Of a stretch of 64,000 nt of DNA, positions 19,902-26,856 are shown one piece after another (the stretch's first letter is position 1; each line of letters begins with the position of its first letter). The notes beneath the pieces were generated by a model that was not told the origin of the DNA, did not search any database, and was given only the letters and a program-made list of their open reading frames with translations. The translations under genes and the position numbers were made by a program. This stretch comes from Olsenella sp. An290 (GTDB taxonomy: Bacteria > Actinomycetota > Coriobacteriia > Coriobacteriales > Atopobiaceae), in the NCBI RefSeq assembly GCF_002159535.1, contig NZ_NFIU01000006.1, forward strand, positions 58,033 to 122,032. Direction: 5' to 3'.

Positions 19902-20144
19902 TCACACGTGGTCAAGGCCGTCTTGACCGAGCAGGAAGTCGAGCAGCCCCATTGTGAGAATGCCGCCGTCATCCATATACGGCCTCATCACCCTGTTAAC
20001 GATGACGATCCTCTTGGAGCCGTCGCCGTTGAGGCGCAGGGGGCACTTCTCACGCTCGCTTTTCTCGCCCGTATTCAAGTTCAGATCGGACAGGATGCAA
20101 TGGCGGCGATAGCCGAGGCTGGCCACGAAGTCGGCCTCGAAGCA
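19902..20144 (-). pseudogene. C-terminal fragment of an AAA_14/DUF4143-type ATPase
   Basis: The frame FEADFVASLGYRR at the start matches the KEVDFVA segment typical of DUF4143 C-terminal domains, and GGILTMGLLDFLLGQD matches the usual GI-hxxhxLIDFLL end. A TAA at 20145-20147 blocks the frame upstream and no ATPase core is found nearby, so this is a remnant of about 80 residues. The assignment rests on short motifs only. Confidence 0.45.
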
Positions 20145-20182
20145 TTAGCGCGTCATTGAGCCGCTGATAACCGCCCGCCGCC

Positions 20183-21181
20183 TCAATAGCCTGGCCGTCG
20201 ACTTCCAGCACTAGGATGGCCGCCCATCAAGCCAATCGCCACTCTCAATCGCTGGCCCTTCCGCTGCGTTGGCCGGAGCGAGGGGGGGGCGGACACGAAG
20301 TCTGGCTTGAGTTCCATCCCGTCATCAGTCACAAACATACCTTTGAGATTTTGCTCGAACACGTCCGCAAGGCGCGCTCCCATGGGGCGGAACGTCACAA
20401 AGGTAATCGCCCCGGAGACGGCACCGCCGATAATGGGCACCGCCTTGGTGATGGTCTTTTCGACTGTCTTCTTGGTGATTTTCTGGCCGATGAGGGATCC
20501 GACCTTCTTGACCACCGGATACCACACGGTTTTTGTAAGTGCCTTTGAGGCCACCTGTTTGCCGAGGTTCGCGCCAACCCTGACGGAAGTTTTTGCCACG
20601 AGCTGGGCAGCGCCAGCGGCACCAAACATCGCTCCCAGATACGCGATAACACGCACCTTAGCCTCTTCCGGCATGTCGGTTGTTCCATCACTGAAGAGGT
20701 CATCCTCGCCAAACAGGTATGCGAGCTGTTGTGCAAGGTTAATCGCAAATCCGAAGTACTGCACCACATCCGCGCCGCCGAGGGCGACCATCGCCACCGG
20801 ATTCGAGGGGAGACCGGAGACGAATGAGACTGCAGCGGTCTTTGTTGTGCTCTGATTGATAATCTCGGTCGCCTTCTTGCGCAGAGACTCCGGCGTGAAC
20901 ACCGCCTGTGGACCTTGGTCGAGAATCTGGTTGAAGTACGGGGACTTGCCAAAGTGTCTGGCAAGAAACTCCTCGCGATTCACCCTCACGACCGGGAGCT
21001 TTGAGGCAGCCAAAACCATGGAGAGGGCCGCTTTATAGAGCTCATCCTCACTCTCAGAGGACGCGACGGCATCTTGCGACGCATCGTCGAGCGATGGCTT
21101 CTCGTGGAGCCTGGCCCCACATCGAGGGCAGAACACAGCAGACTCGGAAACCTCCTCGCCGCAGCTTGGACAATACGCCAT
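20183..21181 (-). CDS. Zinc-ribbon / EcsC-like membrane-associated protein
   Basis: Protein of 332 residues. An N-terminal zinc ribbon (CPSCGEEV then FCPRCG, residues 4-21) is followed by a linker and an alpha-helical domain rich in small residues: VNREEFLARHFGK, GADVVQYFGFAINLAQQLAYLFGEDDLF and a C-terminal VIGGAVSGAITF-like element. This resembles EcsC-family proteins; function unknown. The last ~34 residues after DFVSAPP look non-native and follow a run of eight C residues (plus strand G8 at 20282-20289). Loss of one base would instead end the protein about 14 residues after APP. ATG at 21181 follows AAAGGAT. Confidence 0.6.
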   Translation of the reverse strand: MAYCPSCGEEVSESAVFCPRCGARLHEKPSLDDASQDAVASSESEDELYKAALSMVLAASKLPVVRVNREEFLARHFGKSPYFNQILDQGPQAVFTPESLRKKATEIINQSTTKTAAVSFVSGLPSNPVAMVALGGADVVQYFGFAINLAQQLAYLFGEDDLFSDGTTDMPEEAKVRVIAYLGAMFGAAGAAQLVAKTSVRVGANLGKQVASKALTKTVWYPVVKKVGSLIGQKITKKTVEKTITKAVPIIGGAVSGAITFVTFRPMGARLADVFEQNLKGMFVTDDGMELKPDFVSAPPSLRPTQRKGQRLRVAIGLMGGHPSAGSRRPGY

Positions 21182-21279
21182 ATCCGAATATCCTTTCGTA
21201 TCGCTTGGATAGGGGCAATCTGAAAATCGTCCTCATCGGAGAGTGTTGAAGCTCGTCGCCAACCGTATATAGCCTGCCG

Positions 21280-21924
21280 TTAATCCCCCGCCTCCACCGG
21301 CGCATCGCGCCAGACGTACGTGATGCTCACTTCGTCGCCAAGCGCCGCATAGAACAGCTGGGAGAGCTGGGCCTCCGCCTCGGTCTGAGCGTCATCGAGC
21401 AGGCCGCCCTCAACGGCCTGGGCCTCGCTCTGCTCCACGCACCAGCGTTGAAACTCGTCAACGTCGCCCACCTGGATGGGGTTCAGCATGTTGTTGTTCT
21501 CCTCAAGCACACCGGAAGTTTCCATATTGGGCGTGTTCGAGATGATATAGGCAGGGTCTAGCGTGATTGTCACCGTGTTGCCCTGCTCGCTGATGTCAGC
21601 CGTCTCAAGGTTGACACCCGCTTTTATCGTCCCGGCGTAGCGATACCAAAAGCTGTTACCGGTAAAGGGAATGTCGAACAGCCCAAAGAACGAGCTCGCG
21701 TTCGACTGCTTGTCAACGATGTTGTAGTCCTGGGATACGGAGACGAGTTCGTTCTGCTCGACAATGCGGCCAAACACGACGGAGGCCGTCTCCCCCTTGC
21801 TGTCCACCGGATTGTAGTTCGAGAAGAACAGGGTGCCCACGATGCCGATGATTAGGCCAACTGCGGCGCAGGCCCCTCCGACCTTTGCGAGCTTGATCTT
21901 TGCATCCGTTATTTTGATGGCCAC
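21280..21924 (-). CDS. DUF4230 membrane protein
   Basis: Single-pass membrane protein of about 214 residues. One transmembrane helix (GGACAAVGLIIGIVGTLFF) is followed by an extracytoplasmic DUF4230 domain: EQNELVSVSQDYNIVDK, IPFTGNSFWYRYAGTIKAGV, VTITLDPAYI and NNMLNPI. The GTG at 21924 is preferred because GGGAGGGG lies about 6 bp upstream; an in-frame ATG is at 21939. It is divergent from a small XRE regulator across a perfect palindrome. The family has no known biochemical activity. Confidence 0.7.
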   Translation of the reverse strand: MAIKITDAKIKLAKVGGACAAVGLIIGIVGTLFFSNYNPVDSKGETASVVFGRIVEQNELVSVSQDYNIVDKQSNASSFFGLFDIPFTGNSFWYRYAGTIKAGVNLETADISEQGNTVTITLDPAYIISNTPNMETSGVLEENNNMLNPIQVGDVDEFQRWCVEQSEAQAVEGGLLDDAQTEAEAQLSQLFYAALGDEVSITYVWRDAPVEAGD

Positions 21925-21956
21925 GGCAGCCCCTCCCATCTCGTCGTTAGCTTTTA

Positions 21957-21976
21957 GTGCTCTCTATAGAGAGCAC
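21957..21976 (+). promoter_or_regulatory. Perfect 20-bp palindrome between divergent DUF4230 and XRE genes
   Basis: GTGCTCTCTATAGAGAGCAC is fully symmetric and sits 32 bp from each gene start region (DUF4230 at 21924, XRE at 22008). It is the obvious operator candidate for the XRE protein, which would control both genes. Confidence 0.7.
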
Positions 21977-22007
21977 CTCTCGATGATAGCGCCCATATGC
22001 TTGCGGA

Positions 22008-22223
22008 ATGGACAACGCACGGGAGAAGCAGTCCCTCGGGTCGCGAATCGTCGCCGAGCGGACACGCCGCGGCATTACGCAGCGTCAACTCGCGCTCATG
22101 ACGGGCACGAGCCGCTCCTACCTCTGGAAAATCGAGATAGGAGCGGCCGACGTGGGCATTGACGTGCTCATTCGCATTGCCCACGCGCTCGACGTGCCCG
22201 TGCGGGACCTCATCGACTTTTAG
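22008..22223 (+). CDS. Small XRE-family regulator
   Basis: Protein of 71 residues that is almost entirely a helix-turn-helix (GITQRQLALMTGTSRSYLWKIE). Similar stand-alone regulators bind short palindromes as dimers. The ATG at 22008 has only a weak ribosome-binding site. It ends 24 bp from the convergent lipoprotein gene. Confidence 0.8.
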   Translation: MDNAREKQSLGSRIVAERTRRGITQRQLALMTGTSRSYLWKIEIGAADVGIDVLIRIAHALDVPVRDLIDF

Positions 22224-22247
22224 GAGGCGCCCTTCTCGGCGCTCCCC
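22224..22247 (+). terminator. Hairpin between convergent genes
   Basis: GGAGGCGCC and GGCGCTCC pair with a single bulge around a CTTCT loop, filling the 24-bp gap between the XRE gene and the convergent lipoprotein gene. Likely bidirectional terminator; no strong T-tract. Confidence 0.5.
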
Positions 22248-23012
22248 CTACTCATCCAGGCGCAGCGTGGCGTCAACGTCAAACTCCCCGCTGTAGAAGT
22301 CGCTGTTGACGTCGAACCACTCGTCGTAGACGTCCGACTTCGAGTCAAACCAGGCGTCATACACGCCGCTCTTGGCGTCAAACCAGGCATCATAGGCATC
22401 GCTGTGGGCGTCGAACCAGTCCCCGTAGTCCATGGTGTCGTAGGCATCAGCGATAACGCCGTCGTAGAGCTCGTCATACATCAGCTCAAAGCCCTCGTCA
22501 TAGATGGCGTCGTAGTATGCCTCGAACTGCTCGTCGTAGACCAGGTCGTAGAAGTCGTCCATCGCATCGTCGAGTGCGTCATCATCCCCGTGATCGATGG
22601 TCGCCGACACGGCGCGGTAATACTGGCGCGCGTTCTCGATCGTCCGCGTCCCAAGTGCCTCGCTCTCGCTCACGGCGAGGTCATACCAAGCCTGCACCGC
22701 ATCCACGTTCGCAGCGTAGCCGTCATAGCTGTCCCCAACTTGCGCCAGGAGCGCGGCCTGCTCGTCAAGCAGGCCCTGTGTGGTCGCGCCAAAGTCCGCC
22801 TGGATGGCAGCAATGACGGACTCCGGATCGTTCGTGTCCGCCACCACCGGCGCGCTCGTCGTCCCCTCGTCACTCTGCGGCTGCCCTTGCGCTTGCCCCT
22901 CCCCTGCCGGAGCATCCGCCTGCGGCTGCGGCGTCGTCCCGCCGCCGGCGCCGCAGCCCACGAGCGCCACGCTCAGGGCAACCGCAACTGCTGCCAACTG
23001 CATCTTCTTCAT
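22248..23012 (-). CDS. Lipoprotein with YDAWFD-type acidic aromatic repeats
   Basis: Predicted lipoprotein of 254 residues: a signal peptide with lipobox LVGC (Cys20), then a Gly/Gln/Pro-rich spacer, then a helical region. The C-terminal third contains four ~11-residue repeats of the form D-x-x-S-x-x-Y-D-x-W-F (YDAWFDAKSGVYDAWFDSKS is typical), preceded by looser YD-rich units. The protein is strikingly acidic and aromatic. I recognise no family. The ribosome-binding site AAGGAG overlaps the stop of the upstream MerR gene, so translation is coupled and regulation by that protein is likely. Confidence 0.8.
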   Translation of the reverse strand: MKKMQLAAVAVALSVALVGCGAGGGTTPQPQADAPAGEGQAQGQPQSDEGTTSAPVVADTNDPESVIAAIQADFGATTQGLLDEQAALLAQVGDSYDGYAANVDAVQAWYDLAVSESEALGTRTIENARQYYRAVSATIDHGDDDALDDAMDDFYDLVYDEQFEAYYDAIYDEGFELMYDELYDGVIADAYDTMDYGDWFDAHSDAYDAWFDAKSGVYDAWFDSKSDVYDEWFDVNSDFYSGEFDVDATLRLDE

Positions 23013-23022
23013 GTCTTTCTCC

Positions 23023-23763
23023 TTACTGTTCCGTCTCTCTTGTCACCGTGCCCGCAAGCTGCCTCAAACGGGCAAACGAGCCCTTGCCCAGGGCGAGCTC
23101 CACGGGCACGCCGTTTTCCGCCTCGCTCAGGAAGTGCATCAGCGCCCGGGCGAGAAGAACCTGCTCGTCCGAGCGCTCGCCGTCATGCAGGCGGGTAAGG
23201 TCCGCCTCGACATCGCCTATCGAAAGGCGCGCCTCCTCCCCTCGGACGGCGTCCGCCAGGCTGCGCGCTATCTCTCCGAGGCGCGCCTCGACTTTGACGC
23301 GCAGCGCATCCGTCGCTCGGAGCTCGCGCGCCGCCGCATCGACGGCGCGGCCCGCACTTGCGGCGAGCTCGCGCTCCATCACGATATAGACACGTTGATC
23401 GGACGCGCTGTCGGCGGCGGCCTCCTCAAGTCGCTCGAGGCCCGCAAGCTGCTCGTCTATGACGGAGCGCCGGGTTCCCAGGGCGCACGCCCTCTTCCTG
23501 AGTGCGCCCGCGAACTCGTCGTTCTTCTCGGTCATACTCAAGATGACCGGGCCAACCTCGGCTGGAGTGAAGCCGACCTTAGTGAGCTGGCGGACCAGAT
23601 AGAACGCGAGCAGATCCCCCTCATCGAAGCGCGAGTAACCGGGCTTCATCACGGCCGGCTCCCAGAAGCCGAGCCCGTCGCGACTCGTGTTCTGGTTGCA
23701 CAGGTCTTGTATGGTGTGCCGGCCAAGCCCCGTGAGCTGCTCGACCTCGGACCGTCTCCACAT
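23023..23763 (-). CDS. MerR-like transcriptional regulator
   Basis: Protein of 246 residues with an N-terminal winged-helix of MerR type (MWRRSEVEQLTGLGRHTIQDLC, then GYSRFDEGDLLAFYLVRQL) and a long helical C-terminal region, probably dimerising or ligand-sensing. The ATG at 23763 follows GGGGAGGCGCC; an in-frame ATG at 23865 lacks such a site. The next gene, encoding the repeat lipoprotein, starts 10 bp after its stop. No Cys cluster for metal sensing is visible. Confidence 0.75.
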   Translation of the reverse strand: MWRRSEVEQLTGLGRHTIQDLCNQNTSRDGLGFWEPAVMKPGYSRFDEGDLLAFYLVRQLTKVGFTPAEVGPVILSMTEKNDEFAGALRKRACALGTRRSVIDEQLAGLERLEEAAADSASDQRVYIVMERELAASAGRAVDAAARELRATDALRVKVEARLGEIARSLADAVRGEEARLSIGDVEADLTRLHDGERSDEQVLLARALMHFLSEAENGVPVELALGKGSFARLRQLAGTVTRETEQ

Positions 23764-23958
23764 CGGCGCCTCCCCTCTTCCCCATGCTGTACCGCCCGGA
23801 AGCCGGGCGGCAAGACGCGGGTTACGGGGGCGCGCGACGCCTTCTCCACCCAAACGACCTGCCATTTGTCCCCCTCTCGGTCATGGGGTCCGGCCAATCC
23901 GAACCGTCCGAAAGAGGGGTTGCGTTTTTCGCGAGTCAGCGCGCTGTGGTCGCGTGAT

Positions 23959-24116
23959 GCAGAATCGTGCGCTGTTGGAAGCTGTCGTTAGTGCGAGCGG
24001 CGGGCTGGGGATTTGGGTGCAGAGCCGGCGAAAGATGTCCGTTTCGCCAAGAATCCCCGCTTGTGCATCCTTCTCGGCACGCACAAGCGGGGATTACTGG
24101 TAACGCGCGATTCTGC
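23959..24116 (-). other. Structured intergenic element with nested inverted repeats
   Basis: The 398-bp gap 23764-24161 holds no convincing gene. It contains outer arms GCAGAATCG (23959-23967) and CGATTCTGC (24108-24116) that enclose a GGCGAAA/TTTCGCC hairpin (24027-24048) and a perfect 15-bp stem (24052-24066 with 24081-24095). It lies just past the metA stop and could be a terminator, a small RNA or a relic mobile element. Confidence 0.5.
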
Positions 24117-24161
24117 AGGCTCAGCCAGCGGCGCCGCGAGCCCGCGCTCTTCTCGCCGGCG

Positions 24162-25136
24162 CTAGAACTTGTCCACGTGACCCGTTGCCGCCGTGCTGCG
24201 CGCGCGCAGGTCCGCGATCGCGGCCGGGATCTCGTCCAGATCGTACGGCGTCATCTGGTAGACCCAGTTGAGCCAGTTGCGATAGAGCAGGTTGGCGTGC
24301 GCGCGCCAGGTGAAGAGGGGCTGCTTCTCGGGGTCGTCGTCGGGGAAGTAGTTCTCGGGCACGCGAATGGGGAGGCCCTTGTGGAAGTCGCGCCAGAACT
24401 CGTCGGCCAGGGTGTCGCGGCCGTACTCAAAGTGGCCGGTCACGTAGACCTCGTGGAAGTCGCGCGTGGCAAGCAGCGAGGGGCCGCTCGTGAAGCCCTC
24501 GGACAGCACGCACAGCTCCGGGTGCTTGGCGAGCTCGCCCGTGTCGATCGCGGCATGGCGGCTGTGCGGCATGTAGTGAACCTCGTCGAAGCCGTTGGTG
24601 AGGAAGCTGTACTCGTCGCAGAGGCGCTGCTTGAAGACGCCAAAGAGCTTGGAGCCGAGCTGGCGCTTGGGAATCTGATAGAGGTGCCAGAGGGCTCCGA
24701 GGGCCCCCCAGCAGAGGTACATCGTCGAGAAGACGTGCTCCTGGCTCCAGTCCACGATCTCGCAGAACTCGTCCCAGTAGTCGACGGCCTCGTAATCGAG
24801 GTGCTCGACGGGCGCGCCAGTGATGATGAGGCCATCGTAGTTCTTGCCGCGGAAGGCATCGAAGGTGTCGTAGAACTTGACGAGGTGATCCTGGGAGACG
24901 TGCGTGGACTCGTGCGTAGAGACGCGCATGAAGTCGCAGCTCACCTGGAGCGGGGACTTGGAGATGAGGCGCAGGATCTGGGTCTCGGTCTCGATCTTGG
25001 TGGGCATGAGGTTCAGAATTGCCACACGCAGCGGGCGAATCTCCTGGTGGCTGGCCACCTCCTCCTCAAGGGCGAAAATGCGCTCCTGCTGAAGGATTGC
25101 CTTGGCGGGCAGGCCGTCGGGGATGTTGATGGGCAT
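24162..25136 (-). CDS. metA: Homoserine O-acyltransferase MetA, predicted acetyl-CoA-dependent
   Basis: First committed enzyme of methionine synthesis, 324 residues, full length for MetA. The start MPINIPDGLPA is the family N-terminus; the ATG at 25136 has GGAG 5 bp upstream. The catalytic Cys142 lies in YLCWGALGAL, and catalytic His and Glu follow in VTGHFEYG. Residue 111 is Glu, in TGAPVE. In characterised MetA enzymes Glu111 favours acetyl-CoA and Gly111 succinyl-CoA, so this is probably a homoserine O-acetyltransferase despite the common succinyltransferase name. No other methionine genes are adjacent. Confidence 0.93.
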   Translation of the reverse strand: MPINIPDGLPAKAILQQERIFALEEEVASHQEIRPLRVAILNLMPTKIETETQILRLISKSPLQVSCDFMRVSTHESTHVSQDHLVKFYDTFDAFRGKNYDGLIITGAPVEHLDYEAVDYWDEFCEIVDWSQEHVFSTMYLCWGALGALWHLYQIPKRQLGSKLFGVFKQRLCDEYSFLTNGFDEVHYMPHSRHAAIDTGELAKHPELCVLSEGFTSGPSLLATRDFHEVYVTGHFEYGRDTLADEFWRDFHKGLPIRVPENYFPDDDPEKQPLFTWRAHANLLYRNWLNWVYQMTPYDLDEIPAAIADLRARSTAATGHVDKF

Positions 25137-25167
25137 GCGGACTCCATTTCTGCGCGCTAACTGGACC

Positions 25168-25173
25168 AGTATA
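25168..25173 (-). promoter_or_regulatory. Putative metA -10 box
   Basis: TATACT on the minus strand, 32 bp before the metA start, in a GTATACTGG context. No convincing -35 box; a CACTC-GAAA-GAGTG hairpin lies just upstream. Confidence 0.4.
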
Positions 25174-25198
25174 CGGCGGCCGTGACCACTCTTTCGAG

Positions 25199-25322
25199 TG
25201 TTGGGCACTTTTTTGGGAGCACGGGGAGTACCCAACATTTATTGGCCTCTGTTTGTGCAGGTAGAAAAATGGGATGTGCGGGGTAGTACTTGAACGGGTC
25301 GCAAAAAAGTACCCAACATTTG
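25199..25322 (+). repeat. Three copies of an AAGTACCCAACATT repeat between metA and the helicase
   Basis: Copies at 25302-25322 (CAAAAAAGTACCCAACATTTG), about 25228-25241 (same orientation, shorter) and 25199-25217 (inverted, with GTTGGGCACTTTTTTG). Adjacent inverted copies can form a hairpin. They fill most of the 309-bp divergent gap; no riboswitch consensus was recognised there. Confidence 0.8.
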
Positions 25323-25432
25323 AAAAGGAGGGGCAAATAGGTCAGGGACGCCACCCGCAAGGCGGCGGAGGGTACTTTTCGGAAGCGCAGCACCGGCCCA
25401 GCGCGCCGGCGGCCCAGCTCGGCCCCATGCTC

Positions 25433-25438
25433 TATACT
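25433..25438 (+). promoter_or_regulatory. Putative -10 box of the DEAD-box helicase gene
   Basis: TATACT ends 7 bp before the ATG at 25446. If used, transcription would start at or next to the start codon, giving a leaderless mRNA, consistent with the absence of a ribosome-binding site. Confidence 0.4.
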
Positions 25439-25445
25439 AAATAGT

Positions 25446-26705
25446 ATGACTACTTCATTTGCCGAGCTCGGGCTTAACGAGCAGATTCTCGCCGGGGTGG
25501 ATGCCCTCGGCTTCACCGAGCCAACGCCCGTCCAGGCCGAGGCCATCCCCGTGGTTCTCACGGGACGCGACATCGTCGCCTCCGCGCAGACGGGCACGGG
25601 CAAGACCGCGGCCTTCGCGCTGCCCACGCTGCAGCTTGTGGCGGGCGCCAAGGGCAAGGGCCCGCACGCGCTCGTGATTACCCCCACGCGCGAACTCGCG
25701 GCGCAGATCGAGAGCGTGGTGAGCGTCGTCTGCGAGCAGACGGGCCAGCGCGCGGTCATCGTCATGGGCGGCACCAAGTTCGACCGTCAGATCAAGGAGC
25801 TCGAGCGCGGCTGCGACCTGCTCGTGGCCACCCCCGGGCGCCTGATCGACCTCATGGAGCACAAGCACGTGAGCCTTTCGCAGGTCAAGGTGCTCGTGCT
25901 CGACGAGGCGGACCGCATGCTGGACATGGGCTTCTGGCCGAGCGTCCGCCGCATCATGCACGCCCTGCCGCCCAAGCACCAGACCCTCCTCTTCTCCGCC
26001 ACCATTCCGCCGTCGATCAAGTCCACCATCGACGCGCTGCTCACCGACCCCGCAACGGTGGAGATCGCCCGCGTGGGCGAGACCGCGGACACCGTGGAGG
26101 AGCACCTCTGCCCCGTCACGCAGGGCCAGAAGACGGAGCTCTTGCGCGCCCTGCTCGAGACCGGCGGCGCCGCGGGCAAGAAGCCCGAGCGCGTGCTGGT
26201 CTTCTGTCGGACCAAGCACCGCGTGGACGACGTCTCAAAGACCCTCAAGAGCGCGGGCGTCAAGGTGGACGTCATGCACGCCGACCGCCCGCAGGCCGCG
26301 CGCGCCCGAGCGCTCGAGAAGTTCCGCGACGGCAAGGTCCAGGTCCTCGTGGCCACCGACGTCATGAGCCGCGGCATCGACGTCTCCGGGATCGACGCCG
26401 TGGTCAACTTCGACGTCCCCATGGACCCGGAGGACTACGTGCACCGCATCGGCCGCACGGGCCGCGCCGGGGCCACCGGCCACGCCTACACCTTCGTGGC
26501 GCCCGACGAGATCAGCCCCCTGCGCGAGATCGAGTACTTCACCAAGAAGCTCGTCCCCGTGTGGGATCTCCCCGACTTCACGTACGACGCCGGGCGCATC
26601 GTGCCCCAGGAGGGGCGCCCCACCAAGCGCTCCACGCGCACGATGTTCGCCGGATCGCGCGGCCGCGGCCGTGGCTTTGGCGGACGTTACGGTCGTCACT
26701 ACTAG
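25446..26705 (+). CDS. DEAD-box ATP-dependent RNA helicase
   Basis: RNA helicase of 419 residues. All motifs are present in order: Q motif region (FAELGLNEQIL, PTPVQAEAIP), motif I ASAQTGTGKTAAF, PTRELA, TPGR, DEAD in VLDEADRMLD, SAT, the helicase-C motif VATDVMSRGIDVSG, and HRIGRTGR. It has a short basic, Gly/Arg-rich tail (SRGRGRGFGGRYG) suited to RNA binding. It most resembles the RhlE group, which acts in ribosome assembly, cold response or RNA decay. No ribosome-binding site precedes the ATG. Confidence 0.93.
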   Translation: MTTSFAELGLNEQILAGVDALGFTEPTPVQAEAIPVVLTGRDIVASAQTGTGKTAAFALPTLQLVAGAKGKGPHALVITPTRELAAQIESVVSVVCEQTGQRAVIVMGGTKFDRQIKELERGCDLLVATPGRLIDLMEHKHVSLSQVKVLVLDEADRMLDMGFWPSVRRIMHALPPKHQTLLFSATIPPSIKSTIDALLTDPATVEIARVGETADTVEEHLCPVTQGQKTELLRALLETGGAAGKKPERVLVFCRTKHRVDDVSKTLKSAGVKVDVMHADRPQAARARALEKFRDGKVQVLVATDVMSRGIDVSGIDAVVNFDVPMDPEDYVHRIGRTGRAGATGHAYTFVAPDEISPLREIEYFTKKLVPVWDLPDFTYDAGRIVPQEGRPTKRSTRTMFAGSRGRGRGFGGRYGRHY

Positions 26706-26751
26706 ATCCGCGGAGGCCGGCGGATTCTGCCGGCACGACCACGGCGGAGTC

Positions 26752-26804
26752 GGCCGTCAAGGACCCGGGCCGGCCGTCATGGACCGCCCGGGTCCTTGAC
26801 GGCC
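26752..26804 (+). terminator. 19-bp perfect inverted repeat after the helicase gene
   Basis: Arms 26752-26770 and 26786-26804 pair perfectly. The 15-nt loop repeats part of the arm (GGCCGTCATGGACC). No T-tract, so terminator function is inferred from position. Confidence 0.55.
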
Positions 26805-26856
26805 GGCCCTGTCACGATCTCGTCACCCCACGGGCAGAGCAGAGTAAGGAGCACTC

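Noticed and set aside
25137..25445. SAM riboswitch or T-box upstream of metA
   Set aside because: No conserved core or tRNA-pairing bulge found; the region is filled with repeat copies instead.
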